A DNA stretch of 64,000 bases, from the NCBI GenBank assembly GCA_910583725.1, contig CAJTXZ010000001.1, positions 62,001 through 126,000 on the forward strand. Reading direction: 5' to 3'. The translations under genes and the position numbers were made by a program. Below the pieces are notes generated by a model. It was not told where the DNA came from, did no database searches, and was given only the letters and a program-made list of their open reading frames with translations. The first letter of the stretch is position 1. The number at the start of each line of letters is the position of its first letter. Below are positions 44,746 to 54,560 of this stretch, in pieces. This stretch comes from an uncultured Vampirovibrio sp. (lineage in GTDB: Bacteria; Cyanobacteriota; Vampirovibrionia; Gastranaerophilales; Gastranaerophilaceae).

Positions 44746-46833
44746 TCAATACCCCTCGCCTATTGTGTCTATGGCTTCGACGCGGATATCTGTAATAAGC
44801 TCAGAGTAAGATATTACAACGATGGTTGGGATGTGGCGCTCAAGCATTTGATATAAGGGCAGGCGAATTCTGGGGGAGCAGAGGATAACAGGCTGCATAC
44901 CTACTGCCTGATGGGCGCGCATTAATGTATTTGCGGTTGTTTCAATTAATTCCTGAACCTGCATGGGGTTTAAAAGAAACATTGTGCCCAATTCTGTTCT
45001 TTGGCAGGAATCATCAAGGGTTTTTTCCCATTCGCTTGAAAGCGTGAGGGCATATAAAACTTTGTCTCTGTTTGAATGCGCAAGACAAATCTGGCGGCCT
45101 AATGCTGCGCGGAGTCTTTCGGATAAAATATCCGGCTCTTTTGAAAACCTGGCATAGTCGCAAAGTCTTTCAAAAATAAATATGATATCTTTTATTGAAA
45201 CCTTTTCTCTTATAAGGTTTACAAAGATTTTTCTTAAGTCTGATGTTGAAATTATTGTCGGAACAAGGTCGTTTACAAGGGTTGGGTCTTGCGATTTTAC
45301 AAGTTCCATAAGTTTTAAGACATCAGTCTTTGTCATAACCTCATCAACATACTTGCGAACACAATCCTGCAGGTGAGTTACAATTACATCCACAGAATCA
45401 ACTGCTGTAATACGGTCATTTTTATCTATATATTGCCCGTCAAGCCAGTAGGCTTGCGATTGATAAGTAGGGTCAACGCTTACTATCACATTATCCGGCA
45501 CCTTTTTGCCTAAAGCTTCCCATTGGTCGGCAATTACCATATATTTACCGGGGTATACCATGCCTGTTGCAACTGTGTTTGACCTTATTGCAATAAGATA
45601 TTCATTATCAGCAATGGCAGATGAGTCCATAATTCTTATATTCGGGATAATGTAGCCAAGTTCATCTGTTACCCTTTGTCTTAGAGCAGCAATTTTTGCA
45701 AGCAGTTGCCCATCCTGGTCAGGGTCTGCTATTACAAGAAGGCCCGCACCAACCTGCAGGCTTAAAACATCAACACCAAGTCTTTCATACATCTTATTTG
45801 GGTTAACTAAATCCTGCATATTTTGTTTAACGGCGTCCAATTGGCCCAACTGCTGTTGTACATCCTGATTAACAAGAACAGAAAATCCGCCGACCGCTAT
45901 AATTATGGTAAATAACAGAAACGGCCACCAGGGAAGGCCTGTTACACCAGAGCTTAGGATGATTAATATCAAAAAGCCGCATGCAAAGAATAAGCTCTGC
46001 GGCTTTGACATAATCTGAGCTGAAACATCTTTACCTAAGGATGTACTCTCTGATGTGGAACGGGTCATTACAATACCTGATGAGATTGACATAAGAAGGG
46101 ACGGTACCTGAGAGCACAAACCGTCACCAATTGTAAGAACGGTATATTTAGCTACAGCGTCAGCAGGCGGCATCTGATTCATCACAACACCGATAATCAA
46201 ACCGCCAAGGATGTTTATCACTGTAATAATAATACCTGCAATTGTATCCCCCTTTACAAATTTCATGGCACCATCCATTGAACCAAAGAGAGCTGATTCT
46301 CTTTGCAAGTCTTCACGTCTTTTTACAGCCTCATCAGGGGAAATAAGGCCGGCGTTAAAGTCAGCGTCAATTGTCATCTGTTTACCAGGCATAGCGTCAA
46401 GTGCGAACCTGGCTGAAACCTCAGCGATACGCTCTGCACCTTTTGTGATTACCATAAACTGCACAACGGTGATAATCAAAAATATTACACCACCAACAAT
46501 CATATTTCCGCCTGTAACAAACGCGCCAAATGATTCTATAACCTGGCCAGCATCGCCCTTTGCAAGGATAAGACGGGTAGATGCAATGGATAAAACCAGC
46601 CTGAACATCGTTCCGATAAGAATGATTGATGGAAAAGCCGCAAGCTCCAGGGGCTTTTGCACATATAGAGATATCATCAAAAGTACAATACCGAGGGTGA
46701 TATTCAAAGAGATTGAAAAATTTATAACCCAGTTTGGCATCTCCATAAGTAAAATTAAGATAAGGAGAATTACAAATATTGCAAGTGCGATTTCTGAGAC
46801 GGGATTATTTGCTGCACCCTGCGGTTTCGCCAT
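44746..46833 (-). CDS. flhA: FlhA, flagellar export apparatus membrane protein
   Basis: Inner-membrane gate of the flagellar type III export machine, 695 residues. Six to eight N-terminal transmembrane segments lead to the FHIPEP-type signature region (ERIAEVSARFALDAMPGKQMTIDADFNAGLISPDEAVKRR; quoted as family context at about residues 135-175). A ~350-residue cytoplasmic domain follows. Its start overlaps the fliH stop by one base. FliE in the same operon favours a flagellum over an injectisome. Confidence 0.95.
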   Translation of the reverse strand: MAKPQGAANNPVSEIALAIFVILLILILLMEMPNWVINFSISLNITLGIVLLMISLYVQKPLELAAFPSIILIGTMFRLVLSIASTRLILAKGDAGQVIESFGAFVTGGNMIVGGVIFLIITVVQFMVITKGAERIAEVSARFALDAMPGKQMTIDADFNAGLISPDEAVKRREDLQRESALFGSMDGAMKFVKGDTIAGIIITVINILGGLIIGVVMNQMPPADAVAKYTVLTIGDGLCSQVPSLLMSISSGIVMTRSTSESTSLGKDVSAQIMSKPQSLFFACGFLILIILSSGVTGLPWWPFLLFTIIIAVGGFSVLVNQDVQQQLGQLDAVKQNMQDLVNPNKMYERLGVDVLSLQVGAGLLVIADPDQDGQLLAKIAALRQRVTDELGYIIPNIRIMDSSAIADNEYLIAIRSNTVATGMVYPGKYMVIADQWEALGKKVPDNVIVSVDPTYQSQAYWLDGQYIDKNDRITAVDSVDVIVTHLQDCVRKYVDEVMTKTDVLKLMELVKSQDPTLVNDLVPTIISTSDLRKIFVNLIREKVSIKDIIFIFERLCDYARFSKEPDILSERLRAALGRQICLAHSNRDKVLYALTLSSEWEKTLDDSCQRTELGTMFLLNPMQVQELIETTANTLMRAHQAVGMQPVILCSPRIRLPLYQMLERHIPTIVVISYSELITDIRVEAIDTIGEGY

Positions 46834-47912
46834 TATGCGCCTCCTTTATAGATACCGAAGGCATTTTGAATTATGGAAAGCTGGGTTGTAAAATTAGCAT
46901 CAATTACACCGTTTGATGCCATTACAATGCAGCTTCCCTTTTCAACACCAGCGTCTGCAGCCACTATTATTTTTGCATCAACTGCTGAATCTTGCATTAT
47001 TTCAGGGATTGAGGCGCGCGCAAAATCAACCTCATCCGGCGCCACCTTTACTGTTATTTTTTCTTCATTCGGAGAGATTTCATCAAACACTTCTGATAAC
47101 ACGCTTTTTAGTACATCGCCCGATAATTCCACCTCTTTTTTAATTATTTTTTTAGCGATTTCAAGGGAAATTTCAAGCAAGTCGTCTGATAGTTCATTAT
47201 AAGCTTCTTTTTTAGAATCAACAAACTTCAAGAGGGAATTTTTCAGGTTTTCCAATTCATTATTCGCTTCTTCTATACCGTTTTTATAGCCCTCTCTTGC
47301 GGCAATTTCTCTTATGCTTTGAGCTTCTTCCTGTGCCCGTGAGACAAGGGTTCTTTCATCAATTCTTCTATAGCCTCTTCGGCGCTCCCCGCGCCTTCTT
47401 TCAAACCTTTCTTTGAATTCAAGGCTTGTAACATCAATTTTTTCAATTTCAGCAAGTTTTCTCTCAAGCTCCATCTCAGGAGTTATAACTGGCACGGCAG
47501 GCTCATTTAGGGCTTGATCTATCTGGCTTTGAAATGTTTGCGCCTCATTGATTTCCGCCTGCAATGATTTTTCTATAGCCTGTTCAAGAAGAATTTGTTC
47601 ATCCACTTTGTTTCGTTCCGGCATGAGGTTTGGCATTAGGGAATCTTGGGCAAATGTTTGTTGGCTTTGGAGGTTTATTTGGGGATTTTGGGGCTGATTT
47701 TGATAAGATTCCTGTGGCAGATTCAATACCTCAGGCTGCGGCATAGGAATATCCTGCACTTCATTGTTTTGAAAACCTTGCACGGAAGCTTCCGATGAAG
47801 CAGTCTCATTAGGCATTTGTGCAAAAGTTTCAGACGGCAATACTTGCTCAGGCGCTTCGTTTTGCACAGGTTCTATTATATTTTTTGGCTTTTGTTTTCT
47901 TCTAATCAGCAT
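46833..47912 (-). CDS. fliH: FliH, flagellar export ATPase regulator
   Basis: Cytoplasmic protein that holds the FliI ATPase. ATG 47912 overlaps the fliG stop in ATGCTGA, a coupled start that I prefer to the earlier ATG. The first ~150 residues are Gln/Pro-rich and low in complexity, followed by a charged coiled-coil (RRRGYRRIDERTL, EAQSIREIAAREGYKNGIEE). The C-terminal FliH/HrpE domain has SLEIAKKIIKKEVELSGDVL and DAGVEKGSCIVMASNGVIDA. No fliI follows here. Confidence 0.88.
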   Translation of the reverse strand: MLIRRKQKPKNIIEPVQNEAPEQVLPSETFAQMPNETASSEASVQGFQNNEVQDIPMPQPEVLNLPQESYQNQPQNPQINLQSQQTFAQDSLMPNLMPERNKVDEQILLEQAIEKSLQAEINEAQTFQSQIDQALNEPAVPVITPEMELERKLAEIEKIDVTSLEFKERFERRRGERRRGYRRIDERTLVSRAQEEAQSIREIAAREGYKNGIEEANNELENLKNSLLKFVDSKKEAYNELSDDLLEISLEIAKKIIKKEVELSGDVLKSVLSEVFDEISPNEEKITVKVAPDEVDFARASIPEIMQDSAVDAKIIVAADAGVEKGSCIVMASNGVIDANFTTQLSIIQNAFGIYKGGA

Positions 47913-48907
47913 ACGGCAAGCTTTTCTTCCAGATATTTGCACACTACAAGCGCAACCTTTGCAGGGATTATGACTTCATCTTTATAATAAACCGACAATA
48001 CAAAATCTTTAATTTGCGGCCTTTCGTCTTTTATAATATTAGAAATTGTATTTTTATCCGAATTTTTTACAATTTTATACAATTTTCGATAACACCGCTC
48101 AAGACTTATAAATTTGGGTTCCGGCAGTGTTTTTCTCATTTCGCTTATACATCTTGCTGTTATATCCTTATCTACTTTTGAATCCAAATCGGGCATTTGT
48201 AAATATTGCATTAAAACCTGCGCTTCCGGTTTATTAAACTTTGCTATTATATTTTTAACTTTTTCTTCGGGAAAATTTTTGATTAAAAGAGCAAGGGAGG
48301 CGAGCTTTAAAATTTTTGCATCAGACATATTCGCACCAACGGCCTCGCTTTGCGCTTGGGTTTTTGCCATAACATCAATGTTTGACTGATGTATTGCATT
48401 ATCTGAAACTTTTTCATCAATAAGACCTTTTGATTTTAAATCTTCAATTGCCTGCTTAAAACAAGTGTTAACATGATGTTCGACAAGAGGAATTATCTGT
48501 TCCTGAGGCATTTTTTTAATTACAGCCTGCTTTGCAATTTCAAAGACAGTAAATGCAACCCTTTGAAGAACGCCTTCTCTTAATTCCGGGTTAATTTTTG
48601 CCCTTAAAAGGTCGATGGACTTGTGAAATGACCATTCACCGATAAACTGGGTAATTAGGGAAGCCTGAGCAGCATTAAGATTTAACGCTGCATCTTTAAC
48701 AAGTGCGTCTCCTGAAAGGACGCAAAATTTATATACGATATCAATTATAAATTTTTTATCAGGTGGTTGAATGTCAGCAGGAATTACCTGGCCAGCCTGT
48801 CCTGCCAGGTTTTTTGCAAAATCTTGCGGATTAAACCCTTCTATCACTCTTTTGTCATTTGCCAATTTCGGGTTCCCTCTTGATTTAATTTTACCCTTAT
48901 TTTTCAA
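47906..48907 (-). CDS. fliG: Divergent FliG, flagellar rotor/switch protein
   Basis: At the fliG position between fliF and fliH. FliG-like armadillo helices are recognisable at about 195-235 (LALLIKNFPEEKVKNIIAKF, then AQVLMQYLQM) and the C-terminal region IKDFVLSVYYKDEVI resembles the FliG C domain. The N-terminal ~180 residues are hard to match to standard FliG. The torque-helix charged residues are not obvious. Identity rests on position plus weak motifs. Its stop overlaps the fliH start. Confidence 0.65.
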   Translation of the reverse strand: MKNKGKIKSRGNPKLANDKRVIEGFNPQDFAKNLAGQAGQVIPADIQPPDKKFIIDIVYKFCVLSGDALVKDAALNLNAAQASLITQFIGEWSFHKSIDLLRAKINPELREGVLQRVAFTVFEIAKQAVIKKMPQEQIIPLVEHHVNTCFKQAIEDLKSKGLIDEKVSDNAIHQSNIDVMAKTQAQSEAVGANMSDAKILKLASLALLIKNFPEEKVKNIIAKFNKPEAQVLMQYLQMPDLDSKVDKDITARCISEMRKTLPEPKFISLERCYRKLYKIVKNSDKNTISNIIKDERPQIKDFVLSVYYKDEVIIPAKVALVVCKYLEEKLAVC

Positions 48908-48913
48908 TAAAGG

Positions 48914-50635
48914 CTAGTTTGTTTCAATCCAATTTTTAAGTTTTTCAACAGCAAGATTTTCATCAATATCATTAAAATCCATGGACAATTCATTCAGTTC
49001 ATCAGCTATATCCAAAGAAGGGTTCATTTGATGTGTTTTTGCAGCAACAGCAGCATTCTGTCTTGCAGTTTCCATTGCAGCCGCTGCTGCCTGCTGTGCC
49101 TGCAACATTTGGAGGTTTTGCTGTTCTATTAAATTTTGCGCCATTTGGGCTTGTTTTTCAATAAGTTCAGCCGCTTTTTTGTTTACATCACTTAATTGTT
49201 TTTCCTGATCTTCTGCTTTTCTTCTTAAAAGTTCGAGCTCTTCTTCCTGCTTTTCTGATTCGCGGCGAACTTTTTGGGTAATATGTCTTAAGCCAAAACC
49301 AAGACCGGTTAAGAGAATAAGCCCTACAACCCACCAGGGGTTTCCTGATTCTTCAGGTTTTGGCAATTTATTAGGGGCATCAGGAGCGAGAATCGGCGTA
49401 TTAGTATCAACAAATGCTATTGAAACATCCTCGGGTTCTACAAGCGGGCTTGCAGCGTTTGCAATTAATTCTTTCAGTTCCTGAATTGTCATACTCATAG
49501 GAATTGAAGATTGTTCAAGGGATACGGCAACTGAAATTTTTTCAATTACCCCTTCTTTCATATATTCATTTACCTGTGTTTTTGAAACGCCGTATTGAGT
49601 CTCATGGGCTTGGCGGACATATTTCCTGTCCTGGGTAGAATTCGCACCGCTTCCCGGCACGCCATATGGCAAATATACACTCACAGCGTTTGTTGCAGAG
49701 TTTTGGTCATTTGAAACATCGCCAAGTTTTTCTGAAAAATTTTGCTCCGTTACAGAGGTTTTAGATGAAGGATCATAGATAATACTTGTTTTTTCAACGG
49801 GGGCCTGGGTTAAAAATGTTGAAACCGTTACAACATAATTTCCTTTGCCAACAAGCCTGTCTAATTGCATTGCAACCTTTTGCTGCATATATTTATCATT
49901 TTCCTGTGCCTTTGAAAGAGCATCATTTGCACCGTCAATAATACTTGAGTATACATTGCCTTCGGTATCTGTTATTGAAATATGCTCAGGCTCTAAGCCT
50001 TGCACTGCACCTAATAGAAGGTTTGTAATGGTTTTAACCTTCATATTATCAAGAATCTTATTTGGCTCTAACTGCACCTGCACAGTTGCTGTTACGGGCT
50101 TTTTATTTGCCCTGAACATAGTGTCTTCAGGAATTGAGATAAACACCTGGGCATTTTCAATGCCATCAATTTTTCTTATAAGCCTTGCAAGTTCTCCATT
50201 TATGGCACGTACAAGACGGATTTTTTTATCTTCTTTTGTGGACGTAAAATCGCCCGTATCAAAGATTTCAAGGCCAATGTGCTGGTCTACTATTCCGCTT
50301 CGAACAATGGCAAGAAGTGCCCTGTCTTTTTGATCCTGCGTATAATCAACCATATACAATGTTGATTTTGTACCATCAACACGCCTTTGCACCTTAATAT
50401 TCTGGCGAGCCAAAAGGGCCTGAACCTCAAGAGCTTGGCCTATTTTATCTGTTGTAAAAAGGTCATATGGTTCTTTTATGATTTTTTCTTTTACAACACC
50501 CTGCTTTGAGTTTGAATTAGCCGAAACAGAGACGCCAATGATGATTACAACAAGCAGTATCAGAGCGATAACGCCTGCAATTATGCCGTAAAATAACGGC
50601 TTATTTTCCATTATCTTTTGAAAATCTATTGGCAA
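48914..50635 (-). CDS. fliF: FliF, flagellar MS-ring protein
   Basis: Inner-membrane ring that nucleates flagellar assembly. A first transmembrane helix is at ~14-36 (GIIAGVIALILLVVIIIGVS), followed by ring-building motifs: the region IVRSGIVDQHIGLEIFD, ARLIRKIDGIENAQVFISIP with the conserved IP, and the FliF C domain. A second transmembrane helix is at ~440 (WWVVGLILLTGLGFG). A Gln/Ala-rich coiled-coil precedes the short FliG-binding tail (NELSMDFNDIDENLAVEKLK). 573 residues is normal. Confidence 0.95.
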   Translation of the reverse strand: MPIDFQKIMENKPLFYGIIAGVIALILLVVIIIGVSVSANSNSKQGVVKEKIIKEPYDLFTTDKIGQALEVQALLARQNIKVQRRVDGTKSTLYMVDYTQDQKDRALLAIVRSGIVDQHIGLEIFDTGDFTSTKEDKKIRLVRAINGELARLIRKIDGIENAQVFISIPEDTMFRANKKPVTATVQVQLEPNKILDNMKVKTITNLLLGAVQGLEPEHISITDTEGNVYSSIIDGANDALSKAQENDKYMQQKVAMQLDRLVGKGNYVVTVSTFLTQAPVEKTSIIYDPSSKTSVTEQNFSEKLGDVSNDQNSATNAVSVYLPYGVPGSGANSTQDRKYVRQAHETQYGVSKTQVNEYMKEGVIEKISVAVSLEQSSIPMSMTIQELKELIANAASPLVEPEDVSIAFVDTNTPILAPDAPNKLPKPEESGNPWWVVGLILLTGLGFGLRHITQKVRRESEKQEEELELLRRKAEDQEKQLSDVNKKAAELIEKQAQMAQNLIEQQNLQMLQAQQAAAAAMETARQNAAVAAKTHQMNPSLDIADELNELSMDFNDIDENLAVEKLKNWIETN

Positions 50636-50717
50636 TTTATATCTTTCCGGTTGTTTTACTTAACAATTCAGTTTATTACACAAATAATTATACTATTAAA
50701 ACAGTTATTAGTTAATG

Positions 50718-51044
50718 CTAGATTTGAATTTGCATAATTTTTTCATACGTTTGTATGACCTTGCCTATTGCGGTTGTTGCAATGTTTACCTGAATTTCCG
50801 ATTTTGAAATTGCAGCCATAACATCATGAACATCGGCTTTGCCTTGCATGGCGTCTTTTGTTAATTCATCAGGCGCGCTTAAATCTTTGTTTAAATTTTC
50901 AACAAGCTCTGTTAGAACAGCATTAAAATTAGCAGTTTCAGGCTGTTCTACACTGTTAAACCTCATAGGAGTGAGGCTTGTTGTAATTTTTGAGGGCTCT
51001 ATTCTATCGTTTAAATTAATTCTTGGGCTAAAACCTTCTGGCAT
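50718..51044 (-). CDS. fliE: FliE, flagellar hook-basal body protein
   Basis: 108-residue adaptor joining the MS ring to the rod. The family's C-terminal half is present: FNAVLTELVENLNKDL, then GKADVHDVMAAISKSEIQVN and IGKVIQTYEKIMQIQI. It has no signal peptide, as expected for a substrate of the flagellar export apparatus. It lies before fliF in the leftward operon, the usual order. Confidence 0.92.
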   Translation of the reverse strand: MPEGFSPRINLNDRIEPSKITTSLTPMRFNSVEQPETANFNAVLTELVENLNKDLSAPDELTKDAMQGKADVHDVMAAISKSEIQVNIATTAIGKVIQTYEKIMQIQI

Positions 51045-51061
51045 TTTATTTTTCCTTCAAT

Positions 51062-51709
51062 TTATAAATACATGCTAAGAATTGACCTTACATAGTTTTG
51101 GGTTTCTTTATAAGGCGGAACGCCGTTATATTTTTTAACAGCATTCGGGCCTGCATTATAGGCAGCAAGGGCTAAAATTTTATTGCCGTTAAACCTGTCA
51201 AGCATGGATTTTAGATATCTTACGCCGCCATCAATATTTTGAGCAGGATCAAGCGGGTCTTTAACACCAAGACCTGCTGCGGTTGATGGCATTAACTGCA
51301 TTAAACCAAGCGCCCCAACGTGGGATTTTGCTTTCGGGTTAAATCCTGACTCCTGCTTTACAAGGGCTCTTACAAGTTTATTATCGACACCATATTTTCT
51401 TGCTGTTGAATCAATCAGGCTTAAGATTTCACCCTTGCTCATATTTTGCCCTGTTTTTCTTGAAGCTGAAAGGGCACCAAATGGAATTTTTGGAGGTTCA
51501 TCGAGTTTAAATACTTGTTTTGAATCAACAGAGGTTTCAAGGACCTCATTAAAAGGTTTCGCACCAAAAGAGGTGGTATCATTGGTTTGAACGGGCTGTT
51601 TTTGGACAGGATAGATAGAATTTAGATAGGCGTCTATCTGCTCAGTCCTCATTCTTGCCTGGGCTTCACCGGATGAATTTATATAGCTTTGAATTGCAGG
51701 ATTAAACAT
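51062..51709 (-). CDS. SLT-type lytic transglycosylase
   Basis: Peptidoglycan-cleaving enzyme that may open the wall for the flagellar rod. The C-terminal ~115 residues hold the SLT fold: VRALVKQESGFNPKAKSHVG with catalytic E, then ALGLMQLMPSTAAGLG, VRYLKSMLDRF and ALAAYNAGPNAVKKY. The first ~90 residues are low in complexity. There is no Sec signal, so export may depend on the flagellar machine. It is the first gene of the leftward flagellar operon. Confidence 0.9.
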   Translation of the reverse strand: MFNPAIQSYINSSGEAQARMRTEQIDAYLNSIYPVQKQPVQTNDTTSFGAKPFNEVLETSVDSKQVFKLDEPPKIPFGALSASRKTGQNMSKGEILSLIDSTARKYGVDNKLVRALVKQESGFNPKAKSHVGALGLMQLMPSTAAGLGVKDPLDPAQNIDGGVRYLKSMLDRFNGNKILALAAYNAGPNAVKKYNGVPPYKETQNYVRSILSMYL

Positions 51710-52058
51710 TTGGCTTACCTTAAAACTCCCTTTTGTCTTTATTTTTGGGTGCCCGAATAAACACCTTGTTTTGGCATCCTTTTATGGCAACGACAAAAGT
51801 TTATAATACTTTATACAAAACCCGTTAATATCATACAAATTAATGATTTTTTTAAGGAAGTCATGAGAAATTTAATAATATTTGAAAAAAATTTTAGATA
51901 AGGATATGCGCGCTTTGTGCTTGGTTACGAATTATTTTTTTATTTTGGAGCTCATAATGGAATATAAAAACAATGGTAAATTGTAACAAAAAATTTACAA
52001 ATAGCCTTCATGACAAAAATGTGCTTGGGCTAAAAAATTTTAATAATATAATATTATT
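51710..52058. other. Non-coding divergent region between flagellar operon and coaD
   Basis: 349 bases with no convincing ORF or RNA gene. It must hold promoters for the leftward flagellar operon and the rightward coaD. AT-rich, with no box strong enough to place. A GC-richer patch at 51745-51790 has no clear structure. Confidence 0.45.
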
Positions 52059-52559
52059 GTGGAAGATAAAAAAGAAATAAAAATTGCAGTTTATCCGGGC
52101 AGCTTTGACCCTGTCACAAAAGGACACCTGGATATATTAGAAAGAGCTTCGTCGATGTTTGACAAGGTCATAATTGCAGTTCTTAAAAATAATTCCAAAA
52201 AATCTTATATGCCGACAACCGACAGAGTAGAATTAATCAAACAATCTATTGCTGATATAAAGGGCCTTAACAATGTTGAGGTAGATTCTTTTGACGGGCT
52301 TACGATAGACTATGCAAGAAAAGTTGGTGCAAAATTTTTAATCAGAGGTTTAAGAGCTGTATCTGATTTTGAATATGAAATGCAGTTGTCACAGACAAAT
52401 CAGGCCATTGCGCCTGAAATAGGCACTGTATTTTTGATTACAAAACCAAAATATAACTTTATAAGTTCAGGCATTGTAAAAGAATTATCTTTTTTGGGAC
52501 AGGATGTTTCGAAATTTGTTCCAAAAAGTGTGGTAGAATATTTAGAAAAGAAAAAATAA
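52059..52559 (+). CDS. coaD: Phosphopantetheine adenylyltransferase
   Basis: Makes dephospho-CoA from 4'-phosphopantetheine and ATP. The nucleotidyl-transfer signature GSFDPVTKGHLD is at residues ~14-25, KFLIRGLRAVSDFEYE near 90, and the second signature FISSGIVKEL near 130. 166 residues is normal. The start is GTG 52059. It is followed 30 bases later by a coiled-coil protein on the same strand, as often seen in Cyanobacteria and relatives. Confidence 0.96.
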   Translation: MEDKKEIKIAVYPGSFDPVTKGHLDILERASSMFDKVIIAVLKNNSKKSYMPTTDRVELIKQSIADIKGLNNVEVDSFDGLTIDYARKVGAKFLIRGLRAVSDFEYEMQLSQTNQAIAPEIGTVFLITKPKYNFISSGIVKELSFLGQDVSKFVPKSVVEYLEKKK

Positions 52560-52589
52560 ATTCTTGGGAATGAAAGGCAGAATATTAGA

Positions 52590-53144
52590 ATGTCACAGTC
52601 AGAAGAAAAAATGTATGATTTAATAGATAAATTAAACGAGCTTTGGGAAGTGGGGCTGCACATTGTGCCGGGCCATTATGTTGTAGTTAAAAGCAAGGAA
52701 TTATCGAAAATCATAAACGGTTTTCCGGATGCTGTTTCAAATGAAATAAGAGATGCGCATGTTATATTAAGAAAAAAAGATGATATTCTGCAAGATGCCA
52801 GAATGAAGGCTGATAGAATTATTGCAGATGCTGAAAATGAGCGCCACAGAATGCTTAATGAATCAAGCATAATGCGCGATATGGAAGAAAAGGCTAAAAG
52901 CTTTAGAGAACAAGTTATTCATGAGTGCGAAGATATAAAAATGAAGGCATTCAATGAGGCCGAGAGCGTGCGTTTGAATGCAAATGAAGAATCCATCAGA
53001 ATTAAAGACGGTGCACAGAATTATGCACAACAGGTTTTAAATAAGCTGGAGCAAAATTTAAACCAACTTTATCAGGAAGTTATGAACGGCCAGCAATATC
53101 TTAACGAATTAAGAAATGCATCTGACTTTACCCAACAGAAATAG
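52590..53144 (+). CDS. Coiled-coil protein, ATP-synthase subunit E/DivIVA-like
   Basis: 184 residues. The first ~65 residues form a small folded part starting MSQSEEKMYDLIDKLNELWE. The rest is a long charged coiled-coil with repeated DARMKADRIIADAENERHRM-type heptads. It resembles V-type ATP synthase subunit E or DivIVA-like proteins in pattern only. Directly after coaD, probably cotranscribed. I do not assign a function. Confidence 0.65.
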   Translation: MSQSEEKMYDLIDKLNELWEVGLHIVPGHYVVVKSKELSKIINGFPDAVSNEIRDAHVILRKKDDILQDARMKADRIIADAENERHRMLNESSIMRDMEEKAKSFREQVIHECEDIKMKAFNEAESVRLNANEESIRIKDGAQNYAQQVLNKLEQNLNQLYQEVMNGQQYLNELRNASDFTQQK

Positions 53145-53251
53145 GGTAAAACAACCTAAGACATCAATAAAATAATATTTCCTGTAAAGATTTGTATATT
53201 GTGCAGCAATATATATACGGGAAGTTTATTTAATCATAAAAACAAACAAGG

Positions 53252-53728
53252 CTATTTTGATTTTAAGAATTTCTGTACCGTTGTGTGCATTGATTCTTCT
53301 TTAACTTTCCAGCCGTCTTTTGTGTTTGTTGCAATAAAATAAAAAGGCAAAGGTTTTTTGTCTTGGTTTGGTTTTCTCATGGCGGTTATTTTGTAATCAC
53401 CATCTGCTAATTTTTCATATCTTACGTTTGTGTATGTATTTTTATAGCGGCTCAATCTTGCAAGCGGCAAGCCTTTTCTTAATTCAGTGTTATATCTTTC
53501 CATTGGAAAATCTACGCTTTGTTCTGTGCCGTCAGGTTTTATCACAACCCTTATAATCTTAGCGTCAGGCAAGTAATAGTTTGTCACTGATTTTGAATAT
53601 GAATTTGCAGCCTTGACATAATTTTCAAAGAAAGTTTTTACATCGGAAAGTTCATCCGCAAAGGCATTTAAGGAGCTCGCATTTAAAATAAGTAAACTCG
53701 CAAATAACACAGTAAGCTTTTTTAACAT
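53252..53728 (-). CDS. Exported small protein, possibly NTF2-like
   Basis: 158 residues with a clear signal peptide (MLKKLTVLFASLLILNASSL, cleavage after NAFA). The mature part starts with a helix (DVKTFFENYVKAANSYSKSV) and then a beta-rich region ending DGWKVKEESMHTTVQKFLKS, the layout of NTF2-like/SnoaL domains. Likely periplasmic. Substrate and partner unknown. Confidence 0.7.
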   Translation of the reverse strand: MLKKLTVLFASLLILNASSLNAFADELSDVKTFFENYVKAANSYSKSVTNYYLPDAKIIRVVIKPDGTEQSVDFPMERYNTELRKGLPLARLSRYKNTYTNVRYEKLADGDYKITAMRKPNQDKKPLPFYFIATNTKDGWKVKEESMHTTVQKFLKSK

Positions 53729-53921
53729 AGTATTTCCTTTTAAAATATATTTTCACAATATAATATCCTCGTTTAAGTATAATGAAAATACCCAAAAGTA
53801 CAATAATTTGCATAAGTAAAAAGGGTTTTTGTATTTGAGAAAATTTTGTAAACTTTTGTTAAGTTTTGAGCAATTTTGGTAATTTTGATGTTTTATACCA
53901 GTAAACAAAAGAAAGGTAAAT

Positions 53922-54269
53922 ATAGTATCAGATTTAAACGAAGAAATCCTGAATGCAAAGGCAGGAGATGTTATTATTCCGGATAAAGGCTACGCGCAAG
54001 TAGGTCTAAATAAATATCAAATTGAAAGATATGTTCCATCAGCTTCCTTTAGGCCTGTTTTATTTGAAATGAAATACAAAAAAGGTTCAAAAATATGCAA
54101 CGTACCCAATAATTTAACAGGTTCTGCAATGCGCGAAGCGATGCTGCCAAGAAGTGCGAAGTTTAAGATAACGGGTAAGGAAACCGTGGATTTTGAAAGA
54201 AGCTTTGGGCCGCCGGGTGAAAAAACAATTCCTGTAACCAAATATACGCTTGAATATATTCAGGAATAA
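53922..54269 (+). pseudogene. Truncated ADP-ribosyltransferase-toxin-like domain
   Basis: The frame from ATA 53922 (AAAGG five to six bases upstream) reads DVIIPDKGYAQVGLNKYQIE, then SFRPVLFEMKYKKGSKICNV and AMREAMLPRSAKFKITGKE. This follows the back half of the ADP-ribosylating exotoxin fold: the strand before STS, the vLFEIk.pkG strand and the ExE-VLLP-x-GTKFkV strand. Active-site positions are altered (AQV for STS, MRE for ExE) and the NAD-binding arginine segment is missing. No ATG, GTG or TTG lies before 54069. Probably a decayed toxin fragment. Confidence 0.55.
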
Positions 54270-54375
54270 ACCTTTTATTCTATGCGGGCTGGTTATTAAA
54301 TTTATTTCAGCATACAAAACGGCGAAACAAATTTGCATACATATAAAGAAAATAATATACTTAACATATTACATT

Positions 54376-54440
54376 CTCCAGAGTGCTAGGGTTTAAGGAT
54401 TTTAGCAGAAGGGGCAATCAAATCGTCGGTAGGGTCATTT
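54376..54440 (+). repeat. Array 2 leader element with conserved hairpin
   Basis: Counterpart of 36876-36941. Stems CTCC/GGGG and TGCTA/TAGCA (54384-54388 with 54403-54407) enclose a 14-base loop GGGTTTAAGGATTT that differs from array 1 by one base. The following AAATCGT and GGTCATTT words are also shared. Confidence 0.7.
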
Positions 54441-54560
54441 AGATAATGATGGTTAATTCTTTATTTGAATGATTCAGGTTTATTGTATTTTTTTATAAAT
54501 ATAATAAAAATATCGTTTGATAAAGCATATTGATTATCAAACCATAATTACTTACCTTAT

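Noticed and set aside
44746..51709. Injectisome-type type III secretion instead of a flagellum
   Set aside because: FliE, a FliF of flagellar length and the FliE-FliF-FliG-FliH-FlhA order point to a flagellar basal body.
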